Below are positions 18,991 to 32,100 of a stretch of DNA of 64,000 nucleotides, piece by piece. Under the pieces are notes generated by a model. The model saw nothing but the letters and a program-made list of their open reading frames with translations, was not told the origin of the DNA and made no database searches. Position 1 is the first letter of the stretch; the number at the start of each line of letters is the position of its first letter. This DNA is from Tritrichomonas musculus (taxonomy: Eukaryota > Parabasalia > Tritrichomonadida > Tritrichomonadidae): assembly GCA_039105265.1 (NCBI GenBank), contig JAPFFF010000008.1, forward strand, positions 2,914,001-2,978,000, given 5' to 3'. Made by a program: the position numbers and the translations under genes.

Positions 18991-19925
18991 AAAAATAATT
19001 AATTTTAACGTATTTATATAGAATATTGAGACCTCGCGTGGTCAAAAACGTGTTTTTTTGAATATAAAAACGTATTTTTGCTCGTTATTTTCTAAGGTAA
19101 CGTATTTTAAAATAACGATTTTTTTAAAATTTTATATTTTAGAGACACTTCAATTATTTTTTTTGAAGCAGATTAAAACTAATAAATATTATAATAATCT
19201 TATATAAAGTCATATATAAATAAATATTATTATATTATTCACTAAATATTAGGATATTCCTTTTTCAAAAATGTCAAATAATAACGTATTTACATAGAAT
19301 ATTGAGACCTCGCGTGGTCAAAAACGTGTTTTTTTGAATATAAAAACGTATTTTTGCTCGTTATTTTCTAAGGTAACGTATTTTAAAATAACGATTTTTT
19401 TAAAATTTTATATTTTAGAGACACTTCAATTATTTTTTTTGAAGCAGATTAAAACTAATAAATATTATAATAATCTTATATAAAGTCATATATAAATAAA
19501 TATTATTATATTATTCACTAAATATTAGGATATTCCTTTTTCAAAAATGTCAAATAATAACGTATTTACATAGAATATTGAGACCTCGCGTGGTCAAAAA
19601 CGTGTTTTTTTGAATATAAAAACGTATTTTGGCTCGTTATTTTTTAAAATAACGAATATTATAATAACGAATTTTTTAAAATGGGCAATTTTTGGAAATC
19701 CTTTAATTATTTTTTTTGAAGAAGATTAAAACTAATAAATATTATAATAATCTTATATAAAGCCATATATAAATAAATATTATTATATTATTCAGTAAAT
19801 ATTAGGATATTCATTTTTCAAAAATGTCAAATTATAACGTATTCACATAGAATAATGAGACCTCGCGTGGTCAAAAACGTGTTTTTTTGAATATAAAAAC
19901 GTATCTTTGTACGTTATTATAAATA
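18990..19925. repeat. 276-bp tandem satellite, about 3.5 copies
   Basis: The landmark gaatattgagacctcgcgtgg occurs at 19,021, 19,297, 19,573 and (one change) 19,850, so the period is 276-277 bp. The first two full units are nearly identical; the third is diverged and the last is partial. Each unit has a conserved G+C-rich core, gacctcgcgtggtc, then aaaaacgtgttttt and several aacgtatttt/taacg motifs. Confidence 0.95.
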
Positions 19926-20814
19926 AAAAATAACGAATTTCTGTAACAATAAATCATCAATTTTATCATAAAAAAATAACTATTATTATTATAAAATTAA
20001 AAAATATTCATTCATGATTTTTTTAATAAGTATATAACGCATAAAAACTTCATGGCCTTAAGCTTATATCGTATTAATAATAATAATAATAATTTTTTTT
20101 CGTTTTTCTTTCATTAGAAAGAAAATAATGATATGGAGCACATATATAAATCAATCATGCAGGAGAGAACATTGATTTTTATGTTATGTAAAAAATAATA
20201 ATATTTATCTTTTTATTCGTTCAGTAATTAAAGATGGTCCTAAATTATATTTTATTCCACATTGGAATATATTTCCAAATTTATTATTAAAATATATTTT
20301 TTTCATAAAAACAAAAATGCAGGGGGTTTTTATTTTTTTGATAAAATAACGGTTTTCATTTTTTTAAGAAACGGACTAAATCGTTAAAAAAAAAGCGTCA
20401 ATTACATCGAATTCGCCAAATTCCTTAAGTTTTCAAAGATCTTAATACAGTGCGTGCAAAATTATCCCAAACCCTCATTTTCTTGTATGCAAAAAAAATT
20501 AATTTGAATATCATATGACATTTCAGAAAAAAAAAAAAAAAAATACAGATTCGTAGGTGAACATAGAAAATCGCGTGCACATTTCAGAAATCTTTTGTGT
20601 AATCAATTTAAAATGAATGATATTCTATTTGTAATTTGCCAAATAATTGCTATACGAGTACAGAAATAGTTTTTTAAGTGCAATTAAGTAAAAAATATAA
20701 ATTAATTTTTAAACCATTCCTTTTTTTATTCTAAATTTCGTATTTTTGATATGAACTTTTTGAATAGTGGACTCTGGTAACTCAAAATAAAAAATTAGGG
20801 CCAAATATAAATTC
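19926..20814. other. A+T-rich intergenic DNA
   Basis: No gene. Contains a (taa)n run near 20,072-20,093 and a poly-A run near 20,526. Confidence 0.6.
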
Positions 20815-21083
20815 AAATTTAAAATGAGACTCCAGTCTCGTACCTATTATAAATTCATATTTTTTCTGGGGTAAAACGCTATTAAAAAAATAACAAAAAA
20901 ACTAATAGAGCGTTTTTTTCATTTTTAAATTTTTGTACTAATATTATCATATGAAATATTTCAAAATTAAAACATATCAAAAAAAGCTTTCTATTAGTTT
21001 TTTAAAATTTGGTTTTTATATATATTTTTAAAATTAAAAAAATCCAATTTCTTTTATAAAAGCCTGGAGTCTCGTTTAAATTT
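20815..21083. mobile_element. Short inverted-repeat element (MITE-like)
   Basis: Left end aaatttaaaatgagactcca and right end ctggagtctcgtttaaattt are inverted copies of about 21 bases with one or two differences, 269 bp apart. No coding capacity. A clear target duplication is not visible in this A+T-rich context. Confidence 0.65.
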
Positions 21084-23030
21084 ATTATTTTCAATTGAAA
21101 TAAAATGCTTTTAAGAAGGTAAGGAATTGTTTGTGTTCGTAATTATTGATTGTTTTGGAATTAACATCATTAAAAGATTTACATTTTAAAATAATGACTT
21201 CAAAAAACTTAATATTTATAAAGATATATTTGAATTTTTAACTTCGAAAAAGGAGTGACTACCCCCTTAAATTCAAATATCATAAAACATGATTCTTTAT
21301 TTATTTCAACATTTTATTGAATTATTCATATTTCTTATTCTTGAAATAAAAATAATTCAAAATAATTTTTTTCTATTATGAAGAAAATAAAAGGAGCACG
21401 ACTTTGGCGGTTATTGAAAATCGTCGTTTCGACTTCATATTGAAATATTATATAGTATATTGGTTTTTAAGCAAGTTTTATATAGACCAAAAAAAAATCT
21501 ATCGTAGGGGAAAAACATTATTCATGTTTTAAAAATCTAAGTTATCAAAAAGTTTAACTTTTCAGAACTAACGTACGAATTTTAATTCTAAACGTTTTTA
21601 CATGTTTGATAGAAGTGGTGTAAATACACAGAAATAAATCGATTTATCGACAAATGAAAGAAAAATATCAAAGTATAAAAATAATTCAAAAAGTTGACAA
21701 ATTGAACGATAATTTATTTTCAGTACTCAATTTTTTTTATTTTTTTCATTTTTTATTCTGAATTTACTTATGTATTTAGTTATTTTGGAAATGAAATTTC
21801 ATTATATTAAAGATAATAGTCTATTTTATTATTAAAATATAATAATAAAATATCATAGAACCTCCAAGCATCATTAAAATACATAAATATCATAATTAAT
21901 TGATTTTTTCTGCAGATAAATAATTATATTTGCTTGGTATGATTATACATAACAATTATTTGTTATTATTTTGCCGAAAACTTTGATTTTTAATAAACAT
22001 AAATATTCATGAAATTATTATCTTTTCAACTCCAAAATGAAAATACTATATTTAATATGCTTTAATAAATAAATATATATTAAAAAAATTATATTTTGTA
22101 ATAAAAATTCCGTATCAACAAAACATTAATTATAATATAATAGAATTATTAACACCAATCGTGGTACAAAATAAAATATCAATGTAAATAAACACTCAAC
22201 AGAAAAGAATATTCCCCAGGATTTCAAAAATAAAAAATGTGATTTGGAAATTTATAAGTCTACTATAAATTTTATTTAAAAGATATAATATCATTTTATC
22301 TTTTAGCACTAAAATAAAATATCAAAACTATTAATTTACAAGTCCTTTGGATGATCAAAAAAAAACATCATTAGGACTTTTATTCATCACATTTGAAATA
22401 ATTATGTAATGTATCATTATGGATTATATTATCTAATATAAATAATCAATATATTTAAAAAATATTGTTTTTTCTTGTTTTTATAATAAGATATAAATGT
22501 TTTTTTAAGGCTTCTTAACGTACGAAAAACGGTTACCCGTGCTCCTTTAGAAAATAAGTTTAATTCCATATATCTTTAAATTTTTTATATATATTATATT
22601 GAATTGCTATATTTTATATTTTATATTAAAATATTATAATATTATGACATATTATCAATTGTATTATATGACATAATAATAAATATATTCACGTATTAAA
22701 ATATTTTATTAATTGACTTTTTGATAAATTATATTTTATATTAGGGTTTCAGATTCTATGGGTTTATTGAAAAGTTATTTGCACAATCATAATTTTAAAA
22801 ATACGAATATCTCAATAAATATAACAGTTTTTATTGCATTAATTTCACAAATATATTAGTTAATAAGTATCATAAAAAATCTATTAATTTTAATTGTTTT
22901 TATTCAACAAATCAGAAAAGAATAATTTAATTGTTTTAATTTGAATGATGTAAAATATAGAAAAATCCATTCAAAAAAAAAATTGAGACCCATACTCTCA
23001 AATTGAATTGAAATTGATAAACCCGATTTT
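21084..23030. other. A+T-rich intergenic DNA with scattered repeat ends
   Basis: No gene supported. A block aaaaggagcacgactttggc at 21,390 recurs in part, inverted, at about 22,540 (cgtgctccttt). A related inverted block lies near 26,280-26,320. Confidence 0.5.
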
Positions 23031-23076
23031 ATTTTGTGAAATGTGGTTCCACTTTTTGATAAAGAATAATTTACCA

Positions 23077-23127
23077 GTTTGTGGAACCTACTTTTTGAGC
23101 GAAGCTCAAAAAGTAGGTTCGACAAAC
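23077..23127. repeat. Near-perfect hairpin, 24-bp stem with 3-base loop
   Basis: Left arm 23,077-23,100 and right arm 23,104-23,127 are inverse copies with one mismatch; the loop is gaa. Weaker pairing continues outward through aaagaat...cagtttgt on the left and aggaattcttt on the right, so it may be the centre of a fold-back element of about 23,030-23,170. Confidence 0.85.
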
Positions 23128-23170
23128 AGGAATTCTTTTCAATTTCACTTTTTGAATGCGCCTCTTCATT

Positions 23171-24715
23171 TGTTGTAGATTAGAAAAAGGTAAACGAATT
23201 TGTTTTTTTTTCAATTTTCTTATTTCGTTAAATAATCATAAAATATAAACTTAATTTATTATCTTAAACATTTTTTATTTAGAAGCAAATAAGATCTGTC
23301 GTAGGGAAATTGGAATAATATCAATTTTAAAATATTTAATAGAAAAAGTGAAGAAATTGAATTTTAACGTCAAGTATGTATTCAAAATATTTCTAGGTGC
23401 TCTAAGAGGATTTTGCCTAGAAACTGTTTTTTCTAACCCATTTTTAAATATTGTTTAGTTATATATTACTATTTAAATATTTATATAATTTATTATATAT
23501 TTTATCTATAATATACAAATATTTTTTATTATTTTCCAGTATAAAGCATATTTATAAATTTATATTTTGAAAGCTTATTCAAAATATATTGAGAATATAA
23601 AAATAATAAAGTCATTAAATTTTCTGTATTTTTAAATAAAGACTATTCAATTTAAAAGAATTCAAAATGCAAATATCTTATTTTAAAATCATTTAACCAA
23701 TATTATTATGCATTTATAAAAATATAAAATAGTATAGATATATAAATGCATGTCAATATTGCTAATATTATATTAAATTGAGGAATTTTGATGAACATAT
23801 TATAGTAAGCATAAAGTAAATCAATTTTTTTTATGAATATAGATGAAAATAATTTGTATACTTATTAAAAAGTATGAAAAAATAATGAAATTTGTGAAAA
23901 ATAATTAGATTGGTAATGAAAAAATTATTAATCAAATTTGATTGTTTCAAATGTTTTTTTGAGTATGTGTTGATATTGAATTAACTGAATCTGTTGATGA
24001 ATATCATTAAACTGTTCTTTTTTGTTGAGTATTTTTAATATTGGGCTGTTCCTTTGCCAACTAATACCTTTTGGAGGGGACAATAAAATTTAAGTTCATC
24101 ACCATAATAAGAAAAATACATATACTTAAATAATTTATTGTAATTTAAACTTGTTTTCTATTTTTTTCCATTATTCAAAAAAGTTCAATTATATATACAA
24201 ATATTAATTAGTATTCAAAATAAAAAACATTTTAAAATATAGATATTAAATTAAAAATAATATATGATAAATGTTTCTAAAATAAATTTTCTTTGAAAAG
24301 ATATATCAATATATACTTTTGGTTTTATCATTATATCACAAAAAGTTAGATAATTTAACAAAAAGTTACCATTCATAAAAAAATTTATTGAAAAAATATT
24401 TTCATGATATTAGGGAAATGTTACGATTATTTTATTTTTTGTCTATATAGCCAATATTATATACTGACATACAATATAAATCATTAGAGGTGAAGTAATA
24501 ATCGAAACATTTTGTTCATGATTAATATCCATGATAATCAAAAGTACAAAAAAAAGATAAATTTCTACTCCATAAATTATAATATTATTTTGAAATATCA
24601 AAATATCTCTCATCAATGTGATTTTTTTTATAACTGGTCCAAAAGAACAATTGTTATTGATGTTTTTTTATTTTTTTTAACGGACAAAATAAACGGCCTC
24701 CGTTTACCTTTGATT
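23171..24715. other. A+T-rich intergenic DNA
   Basis: No gene seen. Open frames here are short and low-complexity. Confidence 0.55.
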
Positions 24716-25124
24716 AGAAGCTAATTTTTCAATTAAAATATTAAAAAACGGATATGACAAAAAAAATTCTGAGAAATTAATTTTTTATTTATTTTCAAAT
24801 TTAATTGTCGAAACTTCAGGAGATACACTTTGAAACCCTTTAAAAGCAACTGTTGAGTAAATTAGATTTGATCATAGCCATTATTCTTGGCATTTGTTAC
24901 GTCGAGGCGGTGCTCATCAGATATCAATATCAGGATTTTGCGATCCAAAGAGGAAAAAACATTGTTGATGGAAAAGAGAAGCTTATATAAGACACTTTGA
25001 TGTAGATTCCCAAATCACTAGCATTAGAAAACACAAATATAATATGAAAATAAATAAAAAATTAATTTCTCAGAATTTTTTTGTCATATTCGTTTTTTTT
25101 ATTTTAATTGAAAAAGTAGCTTCC
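24716..25124. mobile_element. MITE-like element with about 80-bp inverted repeats
   Basis: The left arm (24,716-24,800) starts gaagctaatttttcaattaa. The right arm (25,040-25,124) reads the same inverted with few changes, including a shared tctgagaaattaatttttta. The 240-bp centre holds no open frame. Size and structure fit a non-autonomous DNA transposon; the superfamily is not assignable from the ends. Confidence 0.75.
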
Positions 25125-27514
25125 ATAATCTACAGCAAATGGAGTGGCAGCCTTCAAAAAGTGAACAATTGAAAAGAATTTTTTTTTTTATGAAAAAAAA
25201 AATGCTTTTAGACTATCAATTTAAAGAAAAGAAAACAAAATAAAAAAATCTTCAAATCTATACAAATATTTTAATCCACAAATGTTCCGACAAATTTAAA
25301 TTGATGTCAACAAAGAAAAAACTCTAAAATTGATTGAATGAATTTAAACAAGGGCTCAATCACATGAAATCAAAGATGCAAATTTAATAAATAAACCTTT
25401 AAAGAAATGGGAACGGCCCTCACAATTTTTTTCTGATTTAAAATAAGCTTATCTTAAAAAGTATTTTATTTAATAAAATATTTTAAGTTAAAATAATTCA
25501 AACATATTATATATAAATTATATATATTAATTAAAATATTATTAAAGTTATATATTTTTGAGGAAAAAATAAAATTTTATTTTTTAAGATTTTAACGAAT
25601 GATGAAAATTTTATACCATTTATAATTTTAATCATTTATTCGCATCAAACCATATATTAAAAATTCAAAATAAATGAATGCAGAGTTATTTCAAAAATCA
25701 TGATTTTATTATTTAAATTTGTATTTGAATGATCATACAAATATTTTTGAGAAAAAAAACTTTTCAAAAGAAAAGAAGAAAAGGATATGAATCTATTTAA
25801 AAGAAAAGAGTCATTAATTCATATTAATAATTAAATAGAATACTTTAATATATATCTATTATATATAAAAATATTTTATTATGTGCTATATATCTGAAGA
25901 TAAATATATATTTTAAATATGAAATATTGTTTGAACATTATTATTCAATTTTATTTAATTTTAATTATGTATATTTCAATTAATTTTCATATTTATTTTT
26001 TAATTTTAAGATATAACTTAATATATATATAATTATATTTATAAAAATGTTCCAAAATCAGTTTTTTAAAAAATTAAAAAAGATAAAAGTATTTTCGCAG
26101 AGAGCCTCTCAATTTGCGAAGATGATTTGAATTGATACAACCGAATAAGCTTTCAAATGAGAAACTTTTTCTTAAGATTTTTATATCTCAAAACCCCTAC
26201 ATTCGATTATTTTTTTACCAAATAAATTTTATTAAATATTAAATAGTATTCTTATTAATATAAGTTATATTGAAGAATTCGATTTTCCATAACCGCCGAT
26301 TTCGGATCCCCTTTCTTTAAAGGTTTATATTATAATAACGATGAATTATACATATCAATCTCTATCAATTTTTGAGGTGATAATTGTTTAATTCACATTT
26401 GAAATTAATAATAAACACTTCTTTTGTGAATTTTCAATATTCACTAATCTATGAATGTTAATTATAAAATTTTCTATTATAAATATTTAATTTTGCTATA
26501 TTATCATTATATTAAATTTTATTTTAAATTATAATATAGAAATTTTGGTGAAAAACTATTTTATAAGTATTACAAATTGTATCAAAATATGAATCCGAAA
26601 TTTCTGAATTTTTGAATATCATTTTTATTAAAAAAAAATTTATTATATTTTTATATATTGATAACATTTATTTTTATTACAATAATATTTACTTTTAACA
26701 TCATTTATATTATAATATTTATTGATTTTGGCAATTAATATAAGTTTTATTATGAGATATAACGCGTTTTCATTTATTAATATATTTTGGATTATGGCTA
26801 AGTTTTTTGTAAATAATTATTTAAATATCCACATTTCAATATGAAATAGAACAAAAGATACATTGGTTAGCTTATGCATTGAATTTTTTTCAAAATATCA
26901 TATTTTTGATCGTTTTTTTAGATGGTATAAATTAAATTGAATAATGGTATTGAATATTTCAATAGACAAATAAGAAACTTTTTGATAAATACCATCAATT
27001 TATAAACTCTCAAATATTGTTGGCTTTTTTTAAATGCTAGTTAAATGGACCATTAATAAAAAAATATTATTTGATTTTAAGACAAATAACATATTTTTAT
27101 CCTTTTTCAAAACAAAAAATATTGTGAAAAATAATTATTAGTCTAATTAAGCTATCAAAATTGAAAAGTAATATTTTTGTAAATTTTTTATATAACGAAA
27201 AAATTCAATTCAGAGAATTCAAAAAGAAATTATTCAATTTTTTAAATATTTTAAAACATATGTTTTTCTAAAATATTATCAATTTTTCTATAAACCACCT
27301 AATGATGAACAAAACATTTCATTAGCAAATACAATTCAAAAAAATTAGCAAATAATCACAATGCCCAAAAAAAAAATCTATCAATTTTTTATTCAAATTA
27401 TAGAAATAAAAATTTTTCAAAGAATTAGTTCTTTTTTTCTATGATGCTTTAAAACTAAATAACAACTTTTGAATTTAAATTTTTATTTTAAATAAAAAGA
27501 GGATTGGAAATATA
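25125..27514. other. A+T-rich intergenic DNA upstream of the Myb gene
   Basis: No gene seen. About 26,280-26,320 carries a less A+T-rich block that, inverted, reads ggcggttatggaaaatcg, close to ggcggttattgaaaatcg at 21,409. Confidence 0.55.
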
Positions 27515-28384
27515 ATGAGTTATTATATACTTTCCAAATGCTGTTCTAAAAATATTCGTCATTCATTCACTGATAAAGAAGATGAGCAACTAAAGAAACT
27601 AGTTATAGAATATGGTGAACATGATTGGAAAACCATTGCTGAAAATCTAGGAACGAGAACACCTCGACAATGTCGAGAAAGGTATCGTAATTATTTAATG
27701 CCCGGAATTGTGAATGGTCCTTGGACTGTTGAAGATGACATGCTATTATACCAAAAATATCTTGAAATCGGACCTCACTGGACAATAATAAGCCAGTTTT
27801 TCCCATCGCGATCAGAAATTAACATCAAAAATAGATGGGCAGCCTTATCAAATAAAAGAAACAACAAAAATCACAAACAAAATACCTCTACAACAGATAC
27901 AGATCTTTCAAGTTCATCATCTCTATTACCACAAATAGATTCATCTGATCAACAAACTACTTGCTCTCAAGAGCAAGAAAAAAATTCTACTTTTGATGAT
28001 AATAAAACATTATCTGTTCAAAAATTCACAGAGAATGAAAATAATCAAGCAAATGATGAAATGATTAATGCAGAAAATGATAAATTCAATGAAACTTTTG
28101 AAAGCAATACTCATAAAGTATGCCAAATAAATTCATCTTTCGTTGAAACTTTAACACCAGTTAGCAGTTCAAGTGTCAAAACTTCTTCAGATGAAGAAGA
28201 AATAGAACCCAATAAGAAAATACTAAAGCCAGACGATTCATTCTTTTCTAGTTCAAAATCTACTGAAGATAGGAAACAAGAAATATTATTTTCCATGATT
28301 GAGCAAGATCTTTTTTCATTCAATTTTGACCCAAATACAGAAAATGTTTTCCAGGGTAGCGATTTTAATCTTTTCTTTAAATGA
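27515..28384 (+). CDS. Two-repeat Myb DNA-binding protein
   Basis: 289 residues, a nuclear sequence-specific DNA-binding protein. Repeat one is about residues 15-60 (FTDKEDEQLKKLVIEYG then DWKTIAENLGTRTPRQCRER) and repeat two about 65-112 (GPWTVEDDMLLYQKYLEIGP, HWTIISQFFPSRSEINIKNR). Tryptophans are replaced at some of the classic positions (F in the first slot), as is common in protist Mybs. After residue 115 the protein is Ser/Asn/Glu-rich and disordered, ending in an acidic-hydrophobic tail (FSFNFDPNTENVFQGSDFNL) that could activate transcription. Trichomonads have a large Myb family; the target is unknown. Confidence 0.92.
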   Translation: MSYYILSKCCSKNIRHSFTDKEDEQLKKLVIEYGEHDWKTIAENLGTRTPRQCRERYRNYLMPGIVNGPWTVEDDMLLYQKYLEIGPHWTIISQFFPSRSEINIKNRWAALSNKRNNKNHKQNTSTTDTDLSSSSSLLPQIDSSDQQTTCSQEQEKNSTFDDNKTLSVQKFTENENNQANDEMINAENDKFNETFESNTHKVCQINSSFVETLTPVSSSSVKTSSDEEEIEPNKKILKPDDSFFSSSKSTEDRKQEILFSMIEQDLFSFNFDPNTENVFQGSDFNLFFK

Positions 28385-29126
28385 TTCAAATATTGAAATT
28401 GAGCATTTGAAGATCAGGCCAAATCTTTTTTTTTAGAATTCCATTTATATATTATTTTTATTTAAATTTAAAGCCAAAATAATTTGACAAGTCAGTTTTT
28501 TTCACTTTTTTTTTTTTTATTGTAATTCAATCTTTCAATAGGTATTCTCAAAAGTCTAATAACTAATTGAAATATTTTCAACCAAATATTCAAAATTACC
28601 ATTTTGTCATGTTGCATTTTTCTTTAATTTAATTGCATTGCAGTTCAAATATTGATTTGATTAGCATATTATTCTCTTTTTATTTTTATGAATAATTTAT
28701 CTCAAAAATAAAAAATAAAATTAATAAAACTTTTTGAAAACACATTGATTTTTTAGCAGAATCATTTTTTTTACATTTAATGATCATCTGTAAATCAAAA
28801 AATATTGATATGTTGATATTACTTTGTAAATTGGAATTATAGCTTCGTTAAAAGCTTTTTTCCTCAATAAAATGATATTAAATTTTAATGTATTACAATA
28901 GTATTGATTATTGTTTAATTAATGATTATTTAAGTAATAATCATTAATGTTTAATTAATGAGATGCAATACTAATTAATTATCAAAATGATATTCTTAAA
29001 TAATCATTATTAATTATGAATTAGAAATTTATTTAACCGCAAATATAAACATTGATTGATATTAGCAATTCAACTTCTTAATCCAAAGTTGATAAAAATT
29101 AAAAATAAAAATAAATATTTATTGAT
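28385..29126. other. Spacer between convergent Myb and coiled-coil genes
   Basis: No gene. A small palindrome (ttaatgattat...ataatcattaa) lies near 28,918-28,948. Confidence 0.6.
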
Positions 29127-32100
29127 TTAATGTTGATACATTGATAACAAAAGTCTAGAAATTGCTTCTTCAGGCGATTCATAAGCTTTAATTCCAAGAA
29201 GTCGACGAACTGCCGCATCTTGTCGAATATATTTCTGTAATTCTGTTGAAGCTTTCTCAATTAGTATTTTGAATGTTTCATTATTCAATTCTTCTCTAGC
29301 GTCAAATAAATGATGGAAACTTAAAGCTACAAATTCAAACAAATTTCTCTTTTCTTCATCAAACTTACTCTTTGCATTTTCAACGTCAAGCAATCTTTGC
29401 GTTTCGTTTGATAAATTAACAGCTTTCATTTTTGCATCATTTAATTGCTTTTCTCGTTTAATTTCTTCCTGAAGTGTTTGTAAGTCTGATTTCAATTGCT
29501 GATTTTCGGCAGCTAATTGCATATTTTCCGAAGAATAATTTTTATTTTGCTCTTTCGTTTCATCAAGGGAAGCTTTGGCTTGTTCATATAAATTTTTAAG
29601 ATTTTTATTCTTTTGCTTAATTTCTTCAATAATTTTTTCACATTGCTCTTTAGCTTCACTTAATCCAGAGTAAGCATCTCTAAGTCTTTGATATTCTTGA
29701 GAGCTTTCCTCCATTTTATTTACTAGACAAATATATTGTTGATCTTTTTCTATTTTAGCGTTTTTCATCAGTTCTGATGTTCTTTTCCATTGAGAAATTT
29801 CTGATTCTAGTTTTTCAATCTTTTTGGCAGCTTTACGTACATACTCATCTTTAGATGTCAATTGTTGATCGTATTCTGATTTAAGGTCACTCATCTGTTT
29901 AGAATATTTATTGTTTGTATCTAAATTACTTTGGTAGTAACTGATATCATCTGAGTGCATTTTGCCCATTTCTTTTATATGCGTCTGCATTACTTCAATT
30001 TTTTCATTAAGACTTGTAAGCTCTGATTGAAGTTGTTTTTTGTCATTTTGAAGGCTTTGAATAGTTGCTAAACGTTCTTTTTCATCATTTTGCGTTTGCC
30101 TTTTCTCATTTTCAGCATTTACTTTTAATGATCGTAAAGCTCGTTTGAGTTTCTTTTCATTAGCTTTCTCGGCTTCCAATTCTTTTAATAAGTTATTGTA
30201 ATTAATAATTAATTGATCAAGAGCCGAACTTACATTATTGACGTCATCAGTATGAAGTTTTGCAGCCATTTCTTTCATTTGATTAGTTAATTTAATATTT
30301 TGGACTTTGAGATCAATTTGTGAATCATGTAAATCTGAAATTGATTGAAGGAGACGTTTTTCTGAATCAGGATTTGATATAAATGTTTGATAATCAGGAG
30401 GTGAATTCTTTACCATTGGCGATAATGCTGAGAAAAGATGAGTTATTCTTAGAGCAGCTTCATTTTGGTTTTGATTAGCCTGCTTTATTCCATTATTTAA
30501 ATTATCAAGCTCTGAATTATAATACTTGGCAATAGTGGATAATATACGTCTAAGTTTAATTGTTGTTGATGTTTGCTCACGAGTTTCGTCAGCAATTCTG
30601 TTGCACAGCTCTTTTGGAAAGTCTATGCAAAACCAAGAAGTTTCTGGTATTTCTTCCATTTTTGGAAGATATTCATTTTGCTTTAGATCATTTGTCAACG
30701 ATATAATTTTCTTTTGAGATTCTTTAAGGTCTCCTGTAGCTTGCGTTAATTGATCTTGAAGAGCAGTCATTGCAACATTTTGCTTTTGAAGCGCATTAAT
30801 ACATTTCGATCTTTCGCTAACAATGTCTATTAACTCTTGCTTTTGTTTCAAAAGTGACATTTCTAAGAGAGCAAGGGAATTTTGATACTTATCATTTTGG
30901 CATTGAGCCTCAGAAAGAGCGCTCTTCATTTGGCTTATCGCAGATTGAGCCACTTGAAGCTTATTTTCAAGAGTTTCTTTTTGCTCTTTTAATAAATTAT
31001 TTTCATTTGAAAGCTTGGTATTATCATCTTTCAACTTTTGAATACCAGCTGTACATTGCAGATTTTCATCTTGAAGGTTTTGGTTTCTAGAGCGAAGCGT
31101 CTCTTTCGTTTTATCATTTTCTTTTATTCTGGAAAGAAGCATGGTATTCTGTTGCTTTAATGAGATAAGTGTTGTTTGAAGGGTTTTAATTTTAGAATTT
31201 TTAGATTCCAAAGACGATTGCAAACGATTTAATTCTGAGCTGGTGCATCCATTAGATCTTTGCTGATCAACAATTAGCTGAAGCTCTCTGGCTTTTCTTC
31301 TTTGTTCTTCAAGTGAGCTAGTTAGCCTATCTATTTGCTCTTCAAGAGTTGAACATTTGAGGAAGCTTGATTGATCGTTTGATGTCAAACTTTTCATCTT
31401 GTGCACAAGTTCACTGAGTTTACTTTCAAGATCTTGATTTTTTGCCTCCAAATCTTTCGTTGTTTGAGCCAATCGTTCATTTTGAAATTCAATTTCTCGA
31501 CGCGCTTTTCTTTCTGCTTTTATCTTTTGTTTGAGGGAATTAATCTTTTTTTGCAAGTCTTGCGTTTGGTTTTCTAAATTTTTATTATTATTATTTATTT
31601 CATGATTTGGCTTACATAACTCATTTTGATCTTTGGCAACTGGCAATTTTGACAGATGCTGTGACAATTGTTCAAGATTTTTAAATGGTATTACAAAATA
31701 AGATTGAGCCGCACTTAAAACGTCATGACATGAATTAACAAGGACATCTTTTTCTTCTTTATGAGTTTTAAGAGCGTCTTCTAACTCTTGTATTTTTTGT
31801 GTTAAAGCATCAACTTGTTCTGTTAATTTCTTTTTTTCTTGGGCAAAATTACGACGTGCATCTTCAATTGTGATTTGCGCCCGATTTTCGATTTCACGCT
31901 TTTCTTCTTCTATTTCAGCTCGCTTTTTTTCAAGTGATTCTATATTACATTTCATTCTACTCTCAAATTCTTCTTTTTCAGATCTTGCTTTACGAAGTTC
32001 CATTGCGAGCTGAGCATTAGTGTCATGAATTTTTTGCATTTGTTCTTTAATTGATGTTGCTTCTTGAAATTGCTTTTTAATAGATTTATTATCTTTAATT

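Noticed and set aside
22904-23125. Minus-strand frame of 73 codons
   Set aside because: It runs through the hairpin and is an A+T artefact.
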